A stretch of DNA of 64,000 bases from Rhizobium mesoamericanum STM3625 (GCF_000312665.1 NZ_HF536772.1:33032-97031); one strand, 5' to 3'. Positions 23,110 to 32,262 are shown, counted from the first letter of the stretch. A program made the numbers and translations. Notes: a model not told the origin generated them from the letters alone.

Positions 23110-23925
23110 TCAGTTTCCCTTTTTCGCAGAGGGCCAATTATGCGCCTCGTCGGTCGCATCCCGGCACCATCGGTAGAAGGCATCGTACAAGGTCAGGCCC
23201 GCCTGCAATTGATCGAGGTCGTCGGCAAACATCCGCGAAAGTCCGAGTGAGGCTGCCAGCAACCCCGCCGCTTCGGGCGCGAGATCGAGTCTCGCAGTAT
23301 CGGCGGCCCTGACGATTGTAGCCAGCCGGAGGAGCGGCTCAGATTGGAGAGCAAACTCCTCGACCATGACGTCAAAGGAGCATCGATCGCCGCGGTGACT
23401 CCAGAAGACGTCCTCGATATCGAAGGCAGTTGCTCCGAAACGGTCAGCGACCATCAGCACCTCCGGGGTGGGTACAAACAGGAAGATGGCCCCCGGATCC
23501 ACAAAGCGGCGGATCAACCAGGGGCACGCGATACGATCGATCTTCGGGCGGGCGCGAGTGACCCAAACGGTTCTTCCCTTCGCGTCACGAGACGGCAGCT
23601 TGGCTTCGGGGACAGCAAGACCGCCTGCCTTGATCCATGCCTCGAAGCCGCCTTCGAGTGTCTCGGCCTGAACGCCGGTGACACGAAGATGGGCGGCAAC
23701 GCCATGGCTGAGCTTGGCGCCACGATGGCAGATGATCACGGCCGGACTGCGGATTTCAGTGCCCCATTGGTCCACGTCGTTGAATGGCTTGCGGACTGAT
23801 CCAGGGATAAGACGAGGATCGGCTGAAAAGGCCTCGTCATTGCGCACGTCAATCAAAACCGGCGCACCCGGCGTGCCAATCAGACGGCTCAGTTTATCGG
23901 TCGAGATTTCGGTGAATGACGGCAT
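23110..23925 (-). CDS. chrB: Rhodanese-ChrB chromate resistance protein
   Basis: A 271-residue fusion. Residues 1-105 are a rhodanese domain (LIDVRNDEAFS; active-site loop CHRGAKLSHG). Residues about 125-271 are the ChrB C-terminal domain (WVTRARPKIDRIACPWLIRRFVDPGA; DIEDVFWSHRGDRCSFDVM). ChrB proteins regulate or assist chromate resistance. This one lacks the usual ChrB N-terminal region, so sensing by the rhodanese part is possible. Start ATG 23925 follows GGAGGGA. It forms an operon with chrA under the promoter at 24010-24038. Confidence 0.88.
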   Translation of the reverse strand: MPSFTEISTDKLSRLIGTPGAPVLIDVRNDEAFSADPRLIPGSVRKPFNDVDQWGTEIRSPAVIICHRGAKLSHGVAAHLRVTGVQAETLEGGFEAWIKAGGLAVPEAKLPSRDAKGRTVWVTRARPKIDRIACPWLIRRFVDPGAIFLFVPTPEVLMVADRFGATAFDIEDVFWSHRGDRCSFDVMVEEFALQSEPLLRLATIVRAADTARLDLAPEAAGLLAASLGLSRMFADDLDQLQAGLTLYDAFYRWCRDATDEAHNWPSAKKGN

Positions 23926-24009
23926 GGCGCGTCCCTCCGTTTTAGCGGTTTCGTTGGACGCGACTCTTCGGCTGACGCCTCGTGGGGTGATCGCGACCCC
24001 ATGAGCAAT

Positions 24010-24038
24010 ATGATCCACGTGCGAATCGGGTATGTCAA
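24010..24038 (-). promoter_or_regulatory. chrBA promoter
   Basis: On the minus strand TTGACA (24038-24033), a 17-bp spacer and GATCAT (24015-24010) precede chrB by about 85 bp. The -35 is perfect and the -10 matches four of six. A perfect 7-bp dyad, GGTGTCG/CGACACC (24079-24099), lies upstream and may be an operator or terminator. Nothing else is evident in 24039-24238. Confidence 0.6.
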
Positions 24039-24238
24039 TACTCGCTGCATGCTGGCGCTGCCGGCAAACAATTGAGATGGTGTCGCGAGTCTCGACACCC
24101 GCGCCCGATCAAAGGGCAAATTGCGAGAGGGCGCCCGCGAACGTGCCGCAGGCTTTGGCCTCGGAACGGCTGTTCAGGTCGCCGTCAGATTTGAAACGCA
24201 GAAGACCTGCCGCGGGCAATTCTGAAAGGTAGTTCGCT

Positions 24239-25447
24239 ATGGTCGACGTTGCCGGCTCAAGGCCCGCTGCCCTGCGGGCGATCCCGAAAGGCGTCTGGGC
24301 GCTAGGCTTCGTTTCGCTGTTCATGGACATCTCTTCGGAGATGATCCACGCGCTGCTCCCGGTCTACATGGTTGGTATCCTCGGCACCTCGGCGTTTGCG
24401 GTCGGCCTAATCGAAGGCATTGCGGAAGCGACCGCCGCTATCACTAAGGTGTTTTCCGGAGCATTGAGCGATTGGCTTGGTAAGCGAAAGCTGCTTGTGG
24501 CTCTGGGCTACGGCATGGCTGCGCTGACAAAGCCTGTCTTTCCGTTGGCACCGTCGCTGGGTTGGCTCGTGACCGCCCGTTTCGTGGATCGTGTCGGAAA
24601 AGGCATCAGGGGTGCACCGCGTGACGCCTTGATCGCGGATATCAGCCCGAAGGAGATCCGCGGCGCAAGCTTCGGTCTGCGTCAGTCGCTCGACACGGTA
24701 GGTGCCTTCCTGGGACCGACGCTAGCTCTTGGGTTGATGTGGTGGAGCGCCGACCACTATGCGACAGTCTTCTGGATCGCCGTCATTCCGGCGTTCTGCT
24801 CCGTCGCGATCATCCTCTTTGTCGTCAAGGAACCGCCCCATGCCGAGCAAGGGCGCGTGCGAGTGCCGCTCCGAGGCTCGGAACTCGTGCGGTTGCCTGC
24901 TATCTACTGGCAGGTCGTTGCCGTCTCCGCAGTCTTTACCCTCGCGCGGTTCAGTGAAGCCTTCCTCATCCTCGACGCTCAACAGATGGGACTTGCCGTC
25001 ATGTTCGTTCCCATCGTCCTGATCGTCATGAACATTGCCTACGGGTTTTCGGCGTATCCAGTCGGCGTCATGGCGGATCGCGTGGACCGAATAACCCTAT
25101 TGATTGTCGGATTGGTGCTTCTCGTTCTAGCCGACCTCAGCCTTGCCCTTCTTGCCGGGTTGGTTGGCCTGGGGATCGGCGTAACGCTGTGGGGTCTCCA
25201 TATGGGATTTACACAAGGGTTGCTGGCAACCCTTGTTGCGGACGCCGCTCCGGCCGAACTGCGGGGAACTGCCTTCGGCATTTTCAACCTGATCGCGGGT
25301 ATCGCCCTTCTCGCCGCGAGCTTGCTCGCTGGTGCCCTTTGGGATTGGGGTGGCCACCAGATGGTGTTTCTCGCCGGCGCGGCCTTTGCATTGCTCGCCG
25401 GCCTTTCGCTGCTGCCGCTAAAGAAGCGACTTCGAAACGCTTCGTAA
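24239..25447 (+). CDS. Major facilitator superfamily transporter
   Basis: A 402-residue protein with 11-12 membrane segments and the MFS loop signature FSGALSDWLGKRKLL (about residues 77-91) repeated in the C-half as VGVMADRVDRITLL. GKGIRGAPRDALIADISP is typical of the group found next to chrA in chromate-resistance clusters. The substrate is unknown. It is divergent from chrBA; ribosome site GAAAGG before ATG 24239. Confidence 0.88.
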   Translation: MVDVAGSRPAALRAIPKGVWALGFVSLFMDISSEMIHALLPVYMVGILGTSAFAVGLIEGIAEATAAITKVFSGALSDWLGKRKLLVALGYGMAALTKPVFPLAPSLGWLVTARFVDRVGKGIRGAPRDALIADISPKEIRGASFGLRQSLDTVGAFLGPTLALGLMWWSADHYATVFWIAVIPAFCSVAIILFVVKEPPHAEQGRVRVPLRGSELVRLPAIYWQVVAVSAVFTLARFSEAFLILDAQQMGLAVMFVPIVLIVMNIAYGFSAYPVGVMADRVDRITLLIVGLVLLVLADLSLALLAGLVGLGIGVTLWGLHMGFTQGLLATLVADAAPAELRGTAFGIFNLIAGIALLAASLLAGALWDWGGHQMVFLAGAAFALLAGLSLLPLKKRLRNAS

Positions 25448-25486
25448 ACCATGCCTGTGCAGCTGCCTTCCGATGATCGACCTTGC

Positions 25487-25730
25487 TCGAACTTTTCGGT
25501 CGTATCCGCCCTGCCCTTGACCCAATAGCCGGACGCCTTGATCCAGTGTAGCGGGTCGTTTCTTTCCACGACCAGATACTCACGGACGGCGCACGCCGCC
25601 GAAGCCTCTGCCGCGACCCAAAGAGGGTCCCCGGGCTCGATGCCGATATCGCGCAAGATGGATCCAGATGATCGGCCCCTCCGCAGCGGTAAGGTGGAGG
25701 TCCACAACATCCAATCCTTCTGCCCGCCAT
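25487..25730 (-). pseudogene. Remnant of a siderophore-interacting flavoprotein (SIP family)
   Basis: On the minus strand a stretch translates as GDPLWVAAEASAACAVREYL, then VERNDP and ASGYWVKGRADTTEKFE. This matches the C-terminal NAD(P)H-binding end of siderophore-interacting/ferric reductase proteins. The N-terminal FAD domain is absent and no start is present. It is a leftover between the MFS and MerR genes, probably older chromosome interrupted by the metal-resistance block. Confidence 0.6.
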
Positions 25731-25814
25731 CAGAATTTCGCGGCATGACTGGTAGCACCTTGAGCAACACCGTCGGATTGTGCACTAGAGTCGTGATTTG
25801 AGTCTTGCCCACCA

Positions 25815-26237
25815 TCAATGATGGGCATGACCGCACTGACCGTGATCCGCTAAAACCTCGATAACGCGGCACTGATCGACGCGACCGTGACCACAGCCCT
25901 CCACCATCAGCTCGAGTTCCGCCTTCAGGGCCATCAGGCTTCGAATTCTCTGCTCGACTTCGATGAGGCGAGCCTTGGCAATTGCGTCGGCGGATGCGCA
26001 CGACTGGTTAGGATCGTCCTGTAGCGTCAGAAGCGTGCGAATCGCCTCAACCTCGAAGCCAAGCTCGCGAGCATGACGGATGAAAGTGAGCCTGCGCAGG
26101 TCCGCCGGTTCGTAAGAGCGTTGATTGCCCTCGCTGCGGTTTGGCTCCGGCAGAAGGCCAATGCTCTCATAGTAGCGAATAGTCGGCACCTTGACGCCGC
26201 TTTCCCGGGATGCCTCGCCGATCGTGATCTTTTTCAT
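25815..26237 (-). CDS. MerR-family metal-responsive regulator (CadR/ZntR-like)
   Basis: A 140-residue regulator. The N-terminal winged HTH reads ITIGEASRESGVKVPTIRYYESIGLLPEPNRSEGNQRSY, followed by a long dimerisation helix. Metal-site cysteines are in DPNQSCAS (about residue 80) and GCGHGRVDQC (about 115-124), and the C-terminus is His/Cys-rich (HGQCGHAHH). It resembles CadR/PbrR/ZntR. It is divergent from the P-type ATPase gene across a MerR-type promoter (26249-26279), so it very likely activates that gene on sensing Zn, Cd or Pb. Confidence 0.9.
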   Translation of the reverse strand: MKKITIGEASRESGVKVPTIRYYESIGLLPEPNRSEGNQRSYEPADLRRLTFIRHARELGFEVEAIRTLLTLQDDPNQSCASADAIAKARLIEVEQRIRSLMALKAELELMVEGCGHGRVDQCRVIEVLADHGQCGHAHH

Positions 26238-26248
26238 AGCTTTTTCTC

Positions 26249-26279
26249 TTGCACCTCTAGTCACTAGAGGATGTAGGAA
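26249..26279 (+). promoter_or_regulatory. MerR-type promoter/operator of the ATPase gene
   Basis: TTGCAC (26249-26254) and TAGGAA (26274-26279) are separated by an overlong 19-bp spacer. The spacer region carries a perfect 8-bp dyad, CCTCTAGT-C-ACTAGAGG (26254-26270). Long spacer plus centred dyad is the hallmark of MerR-controlled promoters. Confidence 0.85.
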
Positions 26280-26309
26280 AGATGCTTCAGTCTGACAAGG
26301 AAGCGGATC

Positions 26310-28553
26310 ATGGGAGAAACGGTCGAGAAGCGTTACAGGGTTGGCGGCATGGATTGCGCCAGCTGTGCGGCCAAGATCGACACGGCTGTTCGATATATGC
26401 CGGGCGTCGAAGACGTTTCAGTCTCCGTGACGGCGGGAACAATGACCCTGCGCCACGATGGCAGCAGTGACCTTGTCGCCATCGAAAGGAAAGTGACGAG
26501 CCTTGGCTATTCCGTCAGCCAACTCGTCGGACGATCGCCGAGGGAAGCCGCACCGACAACCCATGCCCACCACAATCACAACCACGCTGACCACGACCAC
26601 GGCAACCATGATCACTCGGGTCACGAACATGCTGAGCAAGAACAACCAAGCGACTCGCTAGACAGCCTCCATGGACACGACGCCCCGATGGGCGGACCTT
26701 GGTGGCAAAGCAAGAAGGGTCAGCTGACAATCCTTTCCGGAGTAGCCCTCGTTGTTGCCTATATCATCGGCCACCTCCTGCCGGCGATTGCAACCTATGC
26801 ATTCGTCGTGGCAGTGCTCGTCGGGGTTGTTCCAATCGCCCGACGCGCCGTCGTGGCCGCCTTTGCAGGCATACCTTTCTCGATCGAAATGCTGATGACG
26901 ATCGCAGCTGTCGGTGCGGTGACCATCCATGCCGGCGAGGAAGCCGCGACCGTGGTCTTCCTGTTCCTGGTTGGCGAACTGCTGGAAGGGGTCGCCGCCG
27001 GCAAGGCGCGCGCAAGCATCCAATCTCTGACGACCCTGGTCCCAAAACGGGCTTTCCTTGAAGAAAATGGTACGACCCAGGAAGTGTCGGCCGAGAGCCT
27101 CGCCGTCGGTTCGACAATTCTGGTCCGTCCGGGCGATCGCATTGCGGCGGATGGCACCATTCTGTCTGGCGAGAGCGCAATCGACGAAGCCCCAGTCACC
27201 GGCGAAAGCACGCCGGTACGCAAAGGTGAAGGCGACATGGTATTTGCGGGTACCGTCAATGGTGACGCCGCCCTTCGTGTCGAAGTGACGGCTGCAGCCG
27301 CCGATAACACCATCGCCCGCGTCGTCCGGCTGGTGGAGGAGGCGCAGGAATCCAAGGCACCAACCGAGCGCTTCATCGATCGTTTCTCGCGCTACTATAC
27401 GCCGGGCGTGGTGGTCGTTGCCGCCCTCGTCGCGATCCTGCCACCGCTTCTTGCAGGCGGCGCTTGGGAGCAATGGATCTACAAGGGTCTCGCCATATTG
27501 CTGATCGGTTGCCCCTGTGCCCTGGTAATTTCAACCCCGGCCGCGATCACCGCCTCGCTTTCCTCGGGAGCGCGCCGTGGGCTGCTACTGAAAGGTGGCG
27601 CGGTCCTTGAGACGCTTGGCAAAGTCACCGCCGTTGCATTCGACAAGACAGGCACTCTGACGGAAGGCAAGCCGCAGGTGACCGATGTAATCGCTTTCGG
27701 AAAGAACGAAGCCGAAGTCCTGAAGTATGCTGCTGCACTTGAGACAGGGTCGAGCCACCCGTTGGCGCTCGCGATTCTCGCGCGGGCTGCAGTCGCGGGG
27801 ATCCCCCTCCCCGCGGCGAGCGAAGCCAGGGCGCTCGGAGGAAAAGGCATGACCGGGTTGGTCGCGGGGCAGCGGGTGTTCTTCGGATCTCCCAAGGCCA
27901 CCGGCGAGCAAATTCCTCTTTCATTCGACCAGACCGCCCGCATCACGGCGCTCAACGATGATGGAAAAACGGTTTCAGTGCTTATCATCGGCGACACTCT
28001 GGCCGGAGCTATCGCCATGCGCGACGAACCGCGCGAAGACGCCGAGTCGGGCCTCGCAAAATTGACTGAGACAGGTGTCAAGATCGTGATGCTCACGGGT
28101 GACAATCACCGCACCGCAAAGGCCATCGGCAAGAAGCTCGGCATCGATGTACGCGCGGAGCTCTTGCCTGAGGACAAGCAGCGCATCGTGAACGAGTTGA
28201 AGCGTGATGGCTTGATCGTTGCGAAGGTTGGCGACGGCATCAACGACGCTCCTGCACTGGCGACCGCGGATGTCGGTATCGCGATGGGCGGCGGCACCGA
28301 TGTTGCACTGGAAACCGCCGACGCCGTCATCCTGCATGGCCGCGTCAGAGACGTTGCGTCCATGATCGCGCTCTCCAAGCGCACTATGCGCAACATCGTC
28401 GAAAACATCTCCATCGCATTTGGCTTGAAGGCCGTGTTCCTAGTGACAACCATCGCAGGCATCACCGGCCTCTGGCCTGCGATACTGGCCGATACCGGCG
28501 CCACGGTGCTGGTCACCATCAATGCACTGAGGCTGTTGAAGCCGGCCAAATAA
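26310..28553 (+). CDS. zntA: P1B-type heavy-metal ATPase (Zn/Cd/Pb exporter)
   Basis: A 747-residue metal pump. The N-terminal HMA domain has GMDCASCAAKID (about residues 13-24). A His/Asp-rich metal loop follows (residues about 85-110). Catalytic motifs are CPCALVISTP in the sixth membrane helix, the phosphorylated Asp in DKTGTLTEG, SSHPLA, and GDGINDAPALA. CPC plus the histidine loop and the divergent MerR partner point to Zn/Cd/Pb export rather than copper. Ribosome site AAGGAAG before ATG 26310. The gene symbol is by family; exact specificity is untested. Confidence 0.93.
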   Translation: MGETVEKRYRVGGMDCASCAAKIDTAVRYMPGVEDVSVSVTAGTMTLRHDGSSDLVAIERKVTSLGYSVSQLVGRSPREAAPTTHAHHNHNHADHDHGNHDHSGHEHAEQEQPSDSLDSLHGHDAPMGGPWWQSKKGQLTILSGVALVVAYIIGHLLPAIATYAFVVAVLVGVVPIARRAVVAAFAGIPFSIEMLMTIAAVGAVTIHAGEEAATVVFLFLVGELLEGVAAGKARASIQSLTTLVPKRAFLEENGTTQEVSAESLAVGSTILVRPGDRIAADGTILSGESAIDEAPVTGESTPVRKGEGDMVFAGTVNGDAALRVEVTAAAADNTIARVVRLVEEAQESKAPTERFIDRFSRYYTPGVVVVAALVAILPPLLAGGAWEQWIYKGLAILLIGCPCALVISTPAAITASLSSGARRGLLLKGGAVLETLGKVTAVAFDKTGTLTEGKPQVTDVIAFGKNEAEVLKYAAALETGSSHPLALAILARAAVAGIPLPAASEARALGGKGMTGLVAGQRVFFGSPKATGEQIPLSFDQTARITALNDDGKTVSVLIIGDTLAGAIAMRDEPREDAESGLAKLTETGVKIVMLTGDNHRTAKAIGKKLGIDVRAELLPEDKQRIVNELKRDGLIVAKVGDGINDAPALATADVGIAMGGGTDVALETADAVILHGRVRDVASMIALSKRTMRNIVENISIAFGLKAVFLVTTIAGITGLWPAILADTGATVLVTINALRLLKPAK

Positions 28554-28609
28554 GGATCACCGCGCACCCGGTTGCCGTTTTTGGACAGCGGGCCGACAGC
28601 AAGGTCGCA

Positions 28610-29800
28610 CTACCGCTTCTCTCCAAGGTACTGAAAAAGGATTCGCCTCCAACGCTGATCGTGAATCGCCTGAAGGACGGCCACGTCAATCTCCTTGCGG
28701 TAGGCCCGACCAAGCGGAATGGCAAACCCGTAGCTCTGTGGCTCAAAATCGACATCCAAGATTTGCACGGTGCTGGAGAAATGTTGCTCCACGGTCCAGG
28801 CGAGAAGCGGCTTGTCATAAACAAAGGCATCGATCGATCCGGCCTCCAGCGCCTTAAGCCCGTCGGCCACCTGAGAAAACGTGCGATGTTTAATGCGTTC
28901 GCCGTCCAGGAAGCTGATCGTCGCCGAATTGGCAAGCGTCCCGACACGCACACCAGACAGATCCTCCACGCCATTGACCAGCCCTCGCATCTGCCTCGTG
29001 GTCAGTGCAGAGGTGACGCTGGCGGTAAAGACGGCGATCGTAATGATCGAGACCACCATCCAGACAATTGCGAGCGCCCTGCCGGCGATCGTGATCGGTC
29101 CGCGGTGACCGGTGCTCGCCTGCGTCATGGCCTCCGCGGACCACCAAATGCTTGCCCCCAATCCGCGTCCGAGCGGCCCCCCGAAGTCCTCGTTGTGACG
29201 CCGCTCGAACAGCCATACCAACGCACCGACCAGCAGCGAGATGCCGATCAGCGCTCCCGCCGCCTGCAGGAAGCCCGCCGAGATCATCGTCCGGACGATT
29301 TCGCGCCACACAGACACGCTGTTGACCGAGACGGCGATCCCCAGGCCGGTGTCATAGAAGGGCTGGCTGAAATCCACGATACGCTCGCGCTCGGCCGTGA
29401 TGGTGATCGCTGCGACGGAAACATCGTAATCGCCCCGCGACGTGGCTTCGATGAGCTTCTGGACGTTGGGCTCCTCGCCCAGTCGGTACTTCAGCCCGAG
29501 CCTCTGCGCGACCTCGCGCCAGAGGTCGATGGAAATGCCGCTCCAATTGCCGTCGGCATCTTTCATCGCAAATGGTGGCGCCTCCTTGGTGCCGATCACA
29601 AGTTCCCGTTGGGGAAAATCTTGACCATCCGCCTGCTGCGGTCCCTGACCATAGACATTGCTGCCGCTAATGGCAGATGCGCCGAATGCTGCGAGAGCTA
29701 TCAACGCAGCCCGGACATAACGGAGTGCCCCGTGCAGCCACTCATTTCCGCCGCTCGCGTCAAACACGCCAAGGGAGACTGCCCTCATACCCATTCCCAA
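28610..29800 (-). CDS. Prokaryotic glutamate-receptor-like channel / periplasmic-binding fusion
   Basis: A protein of up to 396 residues; a start at 29788 (MRAVSL) is also possible. A signal segment (about 28-50) is followed by a split solute-binding domain: lobe 1 (ELVIGTKEAPPFAMKDADGNWSGISIDLW ... VDFSQPFYDTGLGIAV) and lobe 2 (LSGVRVGTLANSATISFL ... GFAIPLGRAYRKEIDVAVL). Between them are three membrane stretches, about residues 175-305, ending in AVFTASVTSALTTRQM, the equivalent of the SYTANLAAF gate helix of ionotropic glutamate receptors. The pore loop reads TQASTGHRGP rather than the potassium TVGYG of GluR0. Ligand and ion selectivity are unknown. No permease neighbours are present. Confidence 0.8.
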   Translation of the reverse strand: MGMGMRAVSLGVFDASGGNEWLHGALRYVRAALIALAAFGASAISGSNVYGQGPQQADGQDFPQRELVIGTKEAPPFAMKDADGNWSGISIDLWREVAQRLGLKYRLGEEPNVQKLIEATSRGDYDVSVAAITITAERERIVDFSQPFYDTGLGIAVSVNSVSVWREIVRTMISAGFLQAAGALIGISLLVGALVWLFERRHNEDFGGPLGRGLGASIWWSAEAMTQASTGHRGPITIAGRALAIVWMVVSIITIAVFTASVTSALTTRQMRGLVNGVEDLSGVRVGTLANSATISFLDGERIKHRTFSQVADGLKALEAGSIDAFVYDKPLLAWTVEQHFSSTVQILDVDFEPQSYGFAIPLGRAYRKEIDVAVLQAIHDQRWRRILFQYLGEKR

Positions 29801-30020
29801 CTAGGCCTCCAGCGCCGAATACCCTCGTAGAGACAGCCTTCTCCGCCATTATCTTCCGATACCACCGTGGTCCATGAAAGAGCCTAAACTAGAAGTAGGT
29901 TGCGGTAAAATTGCACTGAGCGTCGTGCCCCAAACGCTTTGGGCGAGCTAATCTTTGAGAATTTGCACGTGATCGGAACGTTTTGCCCGCTTAAGGGTTA
30001 ATGTTAAGAGGAGGTGTAAC

Positions 30021-30320
30021 ATGACGAATGACTTCAACAAACCGAACCCGGTGAATACGTCAGCATCGAAGAGCAAGACTCTATGGATTGTTTTGGCAGC
30101 CATTGTCGTCGTCGTAGCTCTAGCAGCCACTTACTGGCCAAGATCGCAGAATAGCCCGACGGCAACAGCTCCGAAAGCGTCAGCTCCGACCGCTTCCGAG
30201 CCAGCCTCGCCTCCGCCTGCCTCGACTGCACCGGCTACGCCGCCTGCAGCCAATCCGCCTGCTTCCGCCCCGGCAACTCCTACGGCGCCTGCCGCTCCGG
30301 CTCCGGCGAATCCGCAGTAA
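30021..30320 (+). CDS. Small single-pass membrane protein with Pro/Ala-rich tail
   Basis: A 99-residue protein: a polar N-terminus of 18 residues, one membrane helix (TLWIVLAAIVVVVALAATYW, about 20-39) and a periplasmic Ala/Pro/Ser/Thr-rich tail. No domain recognised; such tails can span the periplasm. Strong ribosome site AGGAGG. A terminator follows at 30325. The 220 bp upstream holds no other gene I can see. Confidence 0.65.
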   Translation: MTNDFNKPNPVNTSASKSKTLWIVLAAIVVVVALAATYWPRSQNSPTATAPKASAPTASEPASPPPASTAPATPPAANPPASAPATPTAPAAPAPANPQ

Positions 30321-30324
30321 TCGC

Positions 30325-30348
30325 AAGCCCGCTCACTCAGGCGGGCTT
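30325..30348 (+). terminator. Terminator hairpin
   Basis: AAGCCCGC (30325-30332), an 8-base loop and GCGGGCTT (30341-30348), just after the stop of the small membrane protein gene. The stem also works on the opposite strand for the entericidin-like gene. Confidence 0.6.
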
Positions 30349-30374
30349 CGCATCCGCCCTGAAACAGCGACCGT

Positions 30375-30533
30375 CTAATTTGCACCGGCCTTGAGGATGC
30401 GGTGTGTACTGGCGTCGAGTGCGCTGCTCGCTTGCCTGCCATCCTTTGCAAGGCCATTGGCGGTGTTTGCGCAGGATGAGAGGCCGATGAGTGATACGAA
30501 CGCAATGGCGATTGCGAGGGCTGACTTACTCAT
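30375..30533 (-). CDS. Entericidin-like small lipoprotein
   Basis: A 52-residue precursor. The signal ends in the lipobox LSSC (Cys about residue 21), followed by a short mature peptide (ANTANGLAKDGRQASSALDASTHRI) typical of EcnA/EcnB-like entericidins. Start ATG 30533 with CAGGAG upstream. These peptides are outer-membrane lipoproteins linked to envelope stress or lysis control in other bacteria. No partner is adjacent. Confidence 0.75.
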   Translation of the reverse strand: MSKSALAIAIAFVSLIGLSSCANTANGLAKDGRQASSALDASTHRILKAGAN

Positions 30534-30608
30534 GGAAGCTCCTGAATTAATCGTGAAATGGCCCCCGCTATAGGCGAGCGCTGGTCGCGGCGTCATCGAG
30601 AGTCAAAA

Positions 30609-30648
30609 CGAGAAAACCCAGCGCAGGTTCCCGCGCCGGGTTTTCTCG
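30609..30648. terminator. Bidirectional terminator after serA
   Basis: CGAGAAAACCC (30609-30619) and GGGTTTTCTCG (30638-30648) form an 11-bp perfect stem with A-rich and T-rich ends. An inner GCGC stem lies in the loop. It is placed 18 bp past the serA stop and can end transcription from both sides. Confidence 0.8.
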
Positions 30649-30666
30649 CTGCCTTGGGAGCAAAAC

Positions 30667-32262
30667 TCAGTCGATTGCGAAGACCAGCGGCTTGGCTTGC
30701 CGGATCGCGGGGTTTGCCGTCAGCTTTGCAAGCACTTCATCGCCAATCGCACCATCGACATAAAGCAGCGCGATCGCATCTCCGCCCTGCTTGTCACGGC
30801 CGAGTTGGAAGTTCGCAATGTTGACGCCTGCAGCACCGAGGGTCGTGCCGATGAAGCCGATCATTCCAGGCACGTCGGTGTTGGTGATGTAGACCATGTG
30901 CGAGCCGACATCGGCATCGAGGTTGATACCCTTGATCTGGATGAAACGCGGCTTGCCGTCCGAGAAGACCGTGCCGGCGATCGAACGTGTCATCGTGTCC
31001 GTCTTGACGGTGAGCTTGATGTAGCCGTCGAAAACACCAGTCTTGTCGCGCTTGACCTCGGAAAGGACGATGCCCTTTTCCTTGATCATAACCGGAGCCG
31101 AGACCATGTTGACGTCGGCGACCTGCGTACGGATTAGGCCGGCGAGCAGCGCGCTGGTCAGCGCCCGAGTGTTCATCGTCGCCGTCGCGCCGTCATAAAG
31201 GATCTCGATGTCCTTGATCGGCTCTTCCGTGACCTGGCCTACGAAGGCACCAAGAACGTCGGCAAGCCGGATGAACGGCTTCAGGATCGGTGCTTCTTCA
31301 GCAGTGATCGACGGCATGTTGATGGCGTTGGAAACAGCACCCTTCACCAGGTAATCCGACATCTGCTCAGCGATCTGCAGCGCGACATTTTCCTGCGCTT
31401 CGGTGGTCGATGCGCCAAGATGCGGCGTGCAGACGACATTCGGCAGGCCGAACAATGGGCTTTCCTTGGCAGGCTCAACCTCGAACACGTCGAAGCCGGC
31501 GCCGGCCACATGGCCGGACTTGATGGCTTCGGCAAGAGCCGCCTCATCGACGAGACCGCCACGCGCGCAGTTGATGATGCGAACGCCAGGCTTTGTCCTG
31601 GCGAGGTTCTCCTTGCCAAGAATACCGCGGGTCTTGTCGGTCATCGGCACGTGCAGGGTTATGAAGTCGGCCTTGGCCAGAAGCTCGTCGAGCTCGACCT
31701 TGGTGACGCCCATCTCCTGGGCGCGCTCGGCCGACAGGAAGGGATCGTAGGCCAGAACATGCATGCCAAGGCCGATCGCCTTCTTGCAGACGATGCCGCC
31801 GATATTACCGGCACCGATGACACCGAGCGTCTTGCCGGTGATTTCGACACCCATGAACTTCGATTTTTCCCACTTGCCGGCCTGCGTCGATGCGTCGGCC
31901 TGCGGCAGCTGGCGAGCAACGGCGAACATCAAGGCGATGGCGTGTTCGGCTGTTGTGATCGAGTTGCCGAACGGCGTGTTCATGACGATGATACCGCGGC
32001 GCGATGCGGCCGGGATATCAACGTTGTCGACGCCGATGCCAGCGCGGCCGATGACCTTGAGGTTGGTCGCCAAGGCAATCAGCTTCTCCGTCGCCTTGGT
32101 GGCCGAGCGGATGGCGAGACCATCGTAATTGCCTATGATTTCCGCAAGCTTGTCCTTGTCCTTGCCGAGCTGCGGCTGGAAATCAACTTCGACGCCGCGA
32201 TCACGGAAGATCTGGACGGCGGTTTCCGACAGTTCGTCGGATACGAGAACGCGAGGTGCCAT
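30667..32262 (-). CDS. serA: D-3-phosphoglycerate dehydrogenase
   Basis: A 531-residue enzyme of the first committed step of serine synthesis (3-phosphoglycerate to 3-phosphohydroxypyruvate, NAD). The NAD-binding fold has GVIGAGNIGGIV (about 145-156), the catalytic Arg is in NCARGGLVDE (about 232), and the Glu/His pair is in FEVEP and TPHLGAST. The long C-terminal half holds the ASB domain and an ACT-type regulatory domain (VYITNTDVPGMIGFIGTTLG). It is co-directional with serC 85 bp upstream, probably one operon. Confidence 0.96.
   Translation of the reverse strand: MAPRVLVSDELSETAVQIFRDRGVEVDFQPQLGKDKDKLAEIIGNYDGLAIRSATKATEKLIALATNLKVIGRAGIGVDNVDIPAASRRGIIVMNTPFGNSITTAEHAIALMFAVARQLPQADASTQAGKWEKSKFMGVEITGKTLGVIGAGNIGGIVCKKAIGLGMHVLAYDPFLSAERAQEMGVTKVELDELLAKADFITLHVPMTDKTRGILGKENLARTKPGVRIINCARGGLVDEAALAEAIKSGHVAGAGFDVFEVEPAKESPLFGLPNVVCTPHLGASTTEAQENVALQIAEQMSDYLVKGAVSNAINMPSITAEEAPILKPFIRLADVLGAFVGQVTEEPIKDIEILYDGATATMNTRALTSALLAGLIRTQVADVNMVSAPVMIKEKGIVLSEVKRDKTGVFDGYIKLTVKTDTMTRSIAGTVFSDGKPRFIQIKGINLDADVGSHMVYITNTDVPGMIGFIGTTLGAAGVNIANFQLGRDKQGGDAIALLYVDGAIGDEVLAKLTANPAIRQAKPLVFAID

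Noticed and set aside
24109..24330. Minus-strand frame with AGLEPATSTIANYLSELPAAGLL between chrB and the MFS gene
   Set aside because: It overlaps the MFS start and the promoter area and has no convincing ribosome site or family match.
25039..26001. 320-codon minus-strand frame across the MFS 3' end and MerR region
   Set aside because: Most of it is antisense to the MFS and MerR genes; only the middle part (25487-25730) resembles a real protein and is kept as a remnant.
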